Below, one piece after another: positions 60,010 to 64,000 of a DNA stretch of 64,000 nt (position 1 is the stretch's first letter; each line of letters opens with the position of its first letter). The translations under genes and the position numbers were made by a program. The notes under the pieces were generated by a model. The model searched no databases, had not been told where the DNA came from, and saw only the letters and a program-made list of their open reading frames with translations. The stretch comes from Bryobacterales bacterium (GTDB lineage Bacteria; Acidobacteriota; Terriglobia; Bryobacterales; Bryobacteraceae), in NCBI GenBank assembly GCA_016721425.1, contig JADKID010000005.1:558001-622000 (forward strand). Reading direction: 5' to 3'.

Positions 60010-61668
60010 ATGGACAGACGCCAGATGATGCAGTTGGCGGCAATTCTCGCCGCCGCGCGCCCAGCGAACGCCCAACCGGACCCGGCGCCGGCCGCGCCGA
60101 AGCTCTCGAAGGAGCAGTTGGCGGCGGCGCTGGCCGTGATCGGCCTGCGATTTGACGACGCGCAACTGGAGCTGATGCTGCCGGACGTGGGCCGCGCGCT
60201 GGGCCAATACGACAAGCTGCGGAAGATCGACGTGCCGCTCGATACCGAGCCGGCGTACTCGTTCCATCCGGGTCTGCCGGGGCAGCAGCCGAAGGCGGGC
60301 GTGGCCCGGTTCCGGCCGACGCTGGCGTCAACTGCGGCGGCGCCTGCTTCCGAAGAGGAACTGGCGTTTCTGCCGGTGACACGCCTGGCCGCTCTGGTGA
60401 AGGCGCGCCGCGTGAGTTCGACCCAATTAACCAAAGTCTACCTGGCACGTTTGAAACAATATGCGCCGAAATTGAATTGTCTGGTGACGCTGACGGAAGA
60501 ACTGGCGTTGCGGCAGGCGCGGCAGGCGGATGCTGAGATCGCCACCGGCAAGTACCGCGGTCCGCTGCACGGCATTCCGTACGGCCTGAAGGATCTCTTT
60601 GCCACCAAGGGCATCAAGACGACGTGGGGCGCGGAGCCATTCCAGGAGCAGGTGATTGATAGGGATTGCACGGTCTACACCCGCCTGACCGCGGCCGGGG
60701 CGGTGCTGGTGGGCAAGATGTCTATGGGCGCGCTGGCCATGGGTGGGCTGTGGTTTGGCGGCATGACGAAGACGCCGTGGAATCTGGAGCTGAGCTCGAG
60801 CGGCTCGTCGGCGGGCTCGGCGTCGGCCACCGCGGCCGGCTTGCTGGGATTCGCCATTGGCACAGAGACGCTGGGCTCGATTGTTTCGCCCAGCATCCGC
60901 TGCGGCGTGACGGGCCTGCGCCCGACGTACGGACGTGTCTCGCGGTATGGCGCGATGGGCTTGAGCTGGACGATGGACAAGATCGGTCCCATCTGCCGCG
61001 GCGCGGAAGATTGCGCGCTGGTGCTGAATGCCATCTACGGACCGGACGGACGGGACCGCACGGTGACTGCGGCGCCGCTGCATTGGGAGCCCGCCATGCC
61101 GCTGGCGAAGCTGCGGATCGGGATCGCGCAGAAGGCGTTTGACCGGATGCAGGGCGAGGAAAAAGAGGTTTATGCGAAGGCGCTGGACGCTCTGAAGAAG
61201 GCCGGCGCGCGGATGACACCGGTGGAGTTGCCGGACTCCACTGCGGGCACGCTGATGCTGCTGTTGAATGCCGAGGCCGCCTGTGCGTTTGACGACATCA
61301 CGCGCGACGGCCGCGTCTCGCAGCTGAAGGATCAGGGCCGCAACGCCTGGCCGAATTCGTTCCGGACGTCGCGCCTGATCCCGGCGGTGGAATACATCCG
61401 CGCCCAGCGCGCGCGCACACTTTTGTGCGAGCAGATGCACGCAGCGTTTGCGCCGTATGACGTGATCGTCTGCCCGCCGTATTCGCACCTCGGCTCCACG
61501 AACCTGAGCGGCAATCCGCAGGTGGTGGCGCCGTGCGGATTTGTGAAGGGCATGCCGCAGGGCTTGAGTTTTCTGGGGCGTCTGTGGGATGAAGGCTCGC
61601 CGCTGCGGGTGGCGCTGGCGTATCAGAGCGTCACGGCGTGGCACACGCAGCGCCCGCCGCTGAAGTAA
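60010..61668 (+). CDS. Exported amidase-signature hydrolase
   Basis: The 552-residue protein has a twin-arginine-like leader (DRRQMMQLAAILAAARPANA). An unusual extra N-terminal section of about 100 residues (LSKEQLAAALAVIGLRFDDA) precedes the amidase-signature core: catalytic Lys in PYGLKDLFATKGIKTTWGAE (about 193), cis-Ser in LSSSGSSAGSASATAAGLL (about 265-270), and nucleophile region GTETLGSIVSPSIRCGVTGL. Such enzymes hydrolyse amides in peptides, amino-acid derivatives or xenobiotics; GatA does so in tRNA amidation, but export and the extra domain rule out GatA. AGGAG with 5 bases to ATG 60010 fixes the start. Confidence 0.83.
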   Translation: MDRRQMMQLAAILAAARPANAQPDPAPAAPKLSKEQLAAALAVIGLRFDDAQLELMLPDVGRALGQYDKLRKIDVPLDTEPAYSFHPGLPGQQPKAGVARFRPTLASTAAAPASEEELAFLPVTRLAALVKARRVSSTQLTKVYLARLKQYAPKLNCLVTLTEELALRQARQADAEIATGKYRGPLHGIPYGLKDLFATKGIKTTWGAEPFQEQVIDRDCTVYTRLTAAGAVLVGKMSMGALAMGGLWFGGMTKTPWNLELSSSGSSAGSASATAAGLLGFAIGTETLGSIVSPSIRCGVTGLRPTYGRVSRYGAMGLSWTMDKIGPICRGAEDCALVLNAIYGPDGRDRTVTAAPLHWEPAMPLAKLRIGIAQKAFDRMQGEEKEVYAKALDALKKAGARMTPVELPDSTAGTLMLLLNAEAACAFDDITRDGRVSQLKDQGRNAWPNSFRTSRLIPAVEYIRAQRARTLLCEQMHAAFAPYDVIVCPPYSHLGSTNLSGNPQVVAPCGFVKGMPQGLSFLGRLWDEGSPLRVALAYQSVTAWHTQRPPLK

Positions 61669-61670
61669 CA

Positions 61671-63089
61671 ATGCCGATTCTTTCGATCATCGTGCCCGTC
61701 TACAACGAAGAGGAGTTCCTCGGCGCGGTGCTGGACCGCGTGCTGGTGGCGCCGCTGCCGGCGGGTCTGACGCGTGACATCGTGATTGTGGACGACGGCT
61801 CCGGCGATGGCTCGTGGGAGATTGCGGTGCAGTATGCCACGGCCCACCCGGAGCTGATCCGCGCGGTGCGGCATCCGCAGAACCTTGGGAAGGGCGCGGC
61901 GATCCGGACTGGGCTGGAACGGGTGCGCGGCGAGTATACGGTGATCCAGGACTCGGACCTGGAGTACGATCCGCGGGACTGGCCGAGCCTGCTGCAGCCG
62001 TTGCTGGAGGGGCAGGCGGACGCGGTCTACGGCACACGATTCGCGGTGGGCATTCAGCGCCGCGTGCTGTACTTCTGGCACTCGCTGGCCAACATCGTGC
62101 TCACCACGTTCGTCAATCTGGTGAGCGATCTCAATCTGACGGACGTCTGGACTTGCTACAAGGCGTTCCGCACTTCGCTGCTGAAGAGCATCCCGCTGCG
62201 GAGCAACGGCTTTGGATTTGAGCCGGAGATCACGATCAAGCTGGCGCAGCGGCAGGTGCGGATCTACGAGACGCCGATCAGCTATCACGGCCGCACCTAC
62301 GACGAGGGCAAGAAGATCGGCAAGCTGGACGCCCTGCTGGGCGCGCTGACGGTGCTGCGGTTTGCGTTCACGCGGGACATCTATCTGGAATCCGGCCCGG
62401 AGATTCTGGATACGCTCTCTTCGGCCCATCGCTTCAACCTGTGGATGGCCGACACCATCCGGCCCTACATCGGCAAACGGGTGCTGGAGATCGGGGCGGG
62501 GATGGGGAACCTCTCGCACTGTCTGGCTCCGCGGCGGCAGTTGTACGTGGCCTCCGACATTGATGCCGAGCATCTGGCACGGCTGCGGACGCGTCTCTCG
62601 CACCGCCCCAACTTTCGCGCGATGGAGTGTGACCTGAGCCGCGCCGCGGATTTTGAAACGGTCCGCGGGCAGGTCGACACGATTGTCTGTCTTAACGTGC
62701 TGGAGCACGTGGAAGACGATGCCGCCGGGCTGCGCAATATGTTTGAGACGCTGGAGCCGGGCGGGCGGGCCATCGTGCTGGTGCCCGAGGGCATGTCAGT
62801 GTATGGCGAGCTGGACCGTGTGCTGGGGCACTTCCGCCGCTATTCGGCCGACGAGTTGAAGGCGAAGGCGCGCGCCGCCGGTTTCGAGGTGGAGCACTAC
62901 CTGGAGTTCAACCGGATCACGCGCCCGGGTTGGTACGTCAACGGCCGCATCTTTAAGAAGCGCAGCTTCAGCAGGATTCAACTGGCGGTCTTCGATGCGC
63001 TGGTGCCGCTGTGGCGGCGGATCGACGGGCTGATCCCGTGGCGGCCGGTCTCCATCATCATTGTGGCGCGCAAGCCGGTTACGGCTTAG
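61671..63089 (+). CDS. Bifunctional GT2 glycosyltransferase and SAM methyltransferase
   Basis: The 472-residue protein fuses two enzymes. Residues 1-240 are a dolichyl-phosphate-mannose-synthase-like GT2 (LSIIVPVYNEEEFLGAVLDR, IVDDGSGDGSWEI, NLGKGAAIRTGLERVRGEY, metal motif DSDLEYDP, and ETPISYHGRTYDEGKKIGKL). Residues about 255-470 are a methyltransferase (RVLEIGAGMGNLSHCLAPRR, VCLNVLEHVEDDAAGLRNM, GRAIVLVPEGMSVYGELDRV). It probably transfers a sugar to a polyprenyl phosphate and methylates a related product. It begins two bases after the amidase stop. The fusion occurs in diverse bacteria, but its product is unknown to me. Confidence 0.85.
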   Translation: MPILSIIVPVYNEEEFLGAVLDRVLVAPLPAGLTRDIVIVDDGSGDGSWEIAVQYATAHPELIRAVRHPQNLGKGAAIRTGLERVRGEYTVIQDSDLEYDPRDWPSLLQPLLEGQADAVYGTRFAVGIQRRVLYFWHSLANIVLTTFVNLVSDLNLTDVWTCYKAFRTSLLKSIPLRSNGFGFEPEITIKLAQRQVRIYETPISYHGRTYDEGKKIGKLDALLGALTVLRFAFTRDIYLESGPEILDTLSSAHRFNLWMADTIRPYIGKRVLEIGAGMGNLSHCLAPRRQLYVASDIDAEHLARLRTRLSHRPNFRAMECDLSRAADFETVRGQVDTIVCLNVLEHVEDDAAGLRNMFETLEPGGRAIVLVPEGMSVYGELDRVLGHFRRYSADELKAKARAAGFEVEHYLEFNRITRPGWYVNGRIFKKRSFSRIQLAVFDALVPLWRRIDGLIPWRPVSIIIVARKPVTA

Positions 63090-63094
63090 GCGCC

Positions 63095-64000
63095 CTACTG
63101 CTGGACGGGCATGGGGCCGAATACCGGCGCCGGCATGCCGGCCTCATCGCGCAGGTTCAGGTACGGATCCCGCCCGGCGCCGTGTTGCAGCGTGACGCCC
63201 TCGGGCAGTTTGCCGCCGAAGAGGAGCTCGACGATGTTGGGATCCTGGGCGCTGACGCGCTGGCGGTAGATCATGGGCACGGGCGTGCCGTCCGGGGCGT
63301 GGAGCGTGAAGCCGTTGAGGCGTCCCTTGTGGACGAGCCTGCCATTGACTTCGGCAAACTCGACGACAATTTTGGCGCCTTTCACCTTGGCCGAGACGGG
63401 ACGGGGGCCACGCTTCACGGAGGCCGTGGCGAGATTGGCGAGGCGCATGGCGAGCAGGCGGTGATCGTCGGTGCCGACGTGGATGCCGTCATCGAGCTCG
63501 CAATCCGTGCAGCCGGTCATGAGAGCGTTGGGTAGTTGGGACTCCACTTTGAGCTGGGCGTTCTGCACCAGGTTCCAATGCACGGCGCTGGCGCTGGTGA
63601 CGTGGCGTCCGATCTGCACATAGAGGAAGGGTAGATCGGGCTGGGCGAAATCCTTTCGGACGGCCTGGATGAAGCTGCGGAACTTCTCTTCGAAGATCGG
63701 GCCGGCGGTGGGGCTGGCGTCCGATTCACCCTGATACCAGAGGACGCCTTTGACGAGGCCGCCAGCGAGTTGGAAGCGCCGGACCATGCCGCCGTAGAGC
63801 GAGTCGCCGCCCTTGTCCTTCAAGGCTGGGTCCCATTGCGCCATGGAGGTGCCGCCGTGGGCGCAGGGGATGAGGCCGACCGGCACGCCAGTGCGGCGGA
63901 CCATCTCGAGCGCGAAAGGCAGGCCGACGCCGGCGCCTTTTTTGCGGTTGGCGATGAAGGTAGCCAGAGCCTCGCCTTCCAGCTTTTCGGGTTGACCCTG
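63095..64000 (-). CDS. SASA-domain carbohydrate esterase, 5' end outside window
   Basis: The visible 301 residues run in frame from the window edge. The nucleophile-bearing GQSNM block must lie upstream, outside. Seen are GLPFALEMVRRTGVPVGLIP, CAHGGTSMAQW, VLWYQGESDASPTAGPIFEE and the C-terminal Asp/His in DCELDDGIHVGTDDHRLLAM. That order marks a sialate O-acetylesterase-like SGNH enzyme (DUF303/SASA), of the shorter subfamily without the N-terminal E-set. The ATG at 63904 is internal, not the start, because the frame continues with family sequence to position 64000. It converges on the GT2-methyltransferase gene, with five bases between. Confidence 0.8.
   Translation of the reverse strand, partial: QGQPEKLEGEALATFIANRKKGAGVGLPFALEMVRRTGVPVGLIPCAHGGTSMAQWDPALKDKGGDSLYGGMVRRFQLAGGLVKGVLWYQGESDASPTAGPIFEEKFRSFIQAVRKDFAQPDLPFLYVQIGRHVTSASAVHWNLVQNAQLKVESQLPNALMTGCTDCELDDGIHVGTDDHRLLAMRLANLATASVKRGPRPVSAKVKGAKIVVEFAEVNGRLVHKGRLNGFTLHAPDGTPVPMIYRQRVSAQDPNIVELLFGGKLPEGVTLQHGAGRDPYLNLRDEAGMPAPVFGPMPVQQ

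Noticed and set aside
60010..61668. GatA subunit of tRNA amidotransferase
   Set aside because: Exported leader, extra N-terminal section and no gatB/gatC neighbours, despite the nearby tRNA-Gln.

Overview
This is high-GC bacterial DNA with densely packed genes. It has many secreted esterases, sialate O-acetylesterase-like proteins, DUF1080 proteins and Tat-exported Gfo/Idh/MocA oxidoreductases, plus a GH43/GH51 block, an imuA-imuB-dnaE2 mutasome and hydrogenase maturation genes. That mix suggests a soil Acidobacteriota of the Bryobacterales/Solibacteraceae type. This is inference from gene content: there is no rRNA gene and no search was possible.

Layout. 1-1320: a mobile-element scar, with a HigB-like toxin fragment carrying an in-frame amber codon, its HigA antitoxin, and a shortened plasmid RepA-type gene. 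1576-9768: a co-directional polysaccharide operon (GH43, SASA esterase, two Fes-like esterases, GH51 arabinofuranosidase) closed by a hairpin shared with the converging HGSNAT-like membrane gene. 11097-16024: an oxidoreductase, a sulfatase and a KdpDE-like two-component system. 16071-20969: the translesion mutasome imuA-imuB-dnaE2 on the minus strand, behind an unusually clear sigma70 promoter and a direct-repeat operator candidate. 21000-22065: a VapBC45-like toxin-antitoxin pair. 22329-22635: an intergenic stretch full of stem-loops. 22636-27855: hypD-hypE-hypA-hypB-hypF, where hypA lacks its zinc domain and hypC is absent. An ABC exporter (27866-30126) and a three-gene set of cupredoxin-polyferredoxin, FG-GAP and TPR membrane proteins (30240-35324) follow in the same direction.

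35347-39534: an esterase, an orphan fused TssB-TssC-like sheath gene, an oxidoreductase and a tiny membrane protein. 39657-46895: an exopolysaccharide/O-antigen operon (flippase, ligase, three glycosyltransferases of which one is frameshifted, a methyltransferase, and an initiating sugar-phosphate transferase). 46882-54726: carbohydrate-related secreted proteins, including a DUF1080/oxidoreductase/HEAT/DUF1080 minus-strand series with an internal terminator hairpin. 54828-64000: a DUF4832 protein, tRNA-Gln(CTG), a small beta-barrel, an ArsA ATPase / small Cys protein / ATP-grasp operon, an amidase, a GT2-methyltransferase fusion, and a SASA esterase cut by the window end.

Several isolated genes have a TAnnnT-like hexamer 6-10 nt before the start codon and no Shine-Dalgarno sequence. 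This looks like leaderless transcription. Operon-internal genes instead use ATGA/GTGA/TGATG overlaps or good ribosome binding sites.

Best candidates for something undescribed: the ArsA / Cys-motif / ATP-grasp operon, the cupredoxin-polyferredoxin/FG-GAP/TPR module, the zinc-finger-less HypA, the orphan TssB-TssC fusion, and the imuA operator.
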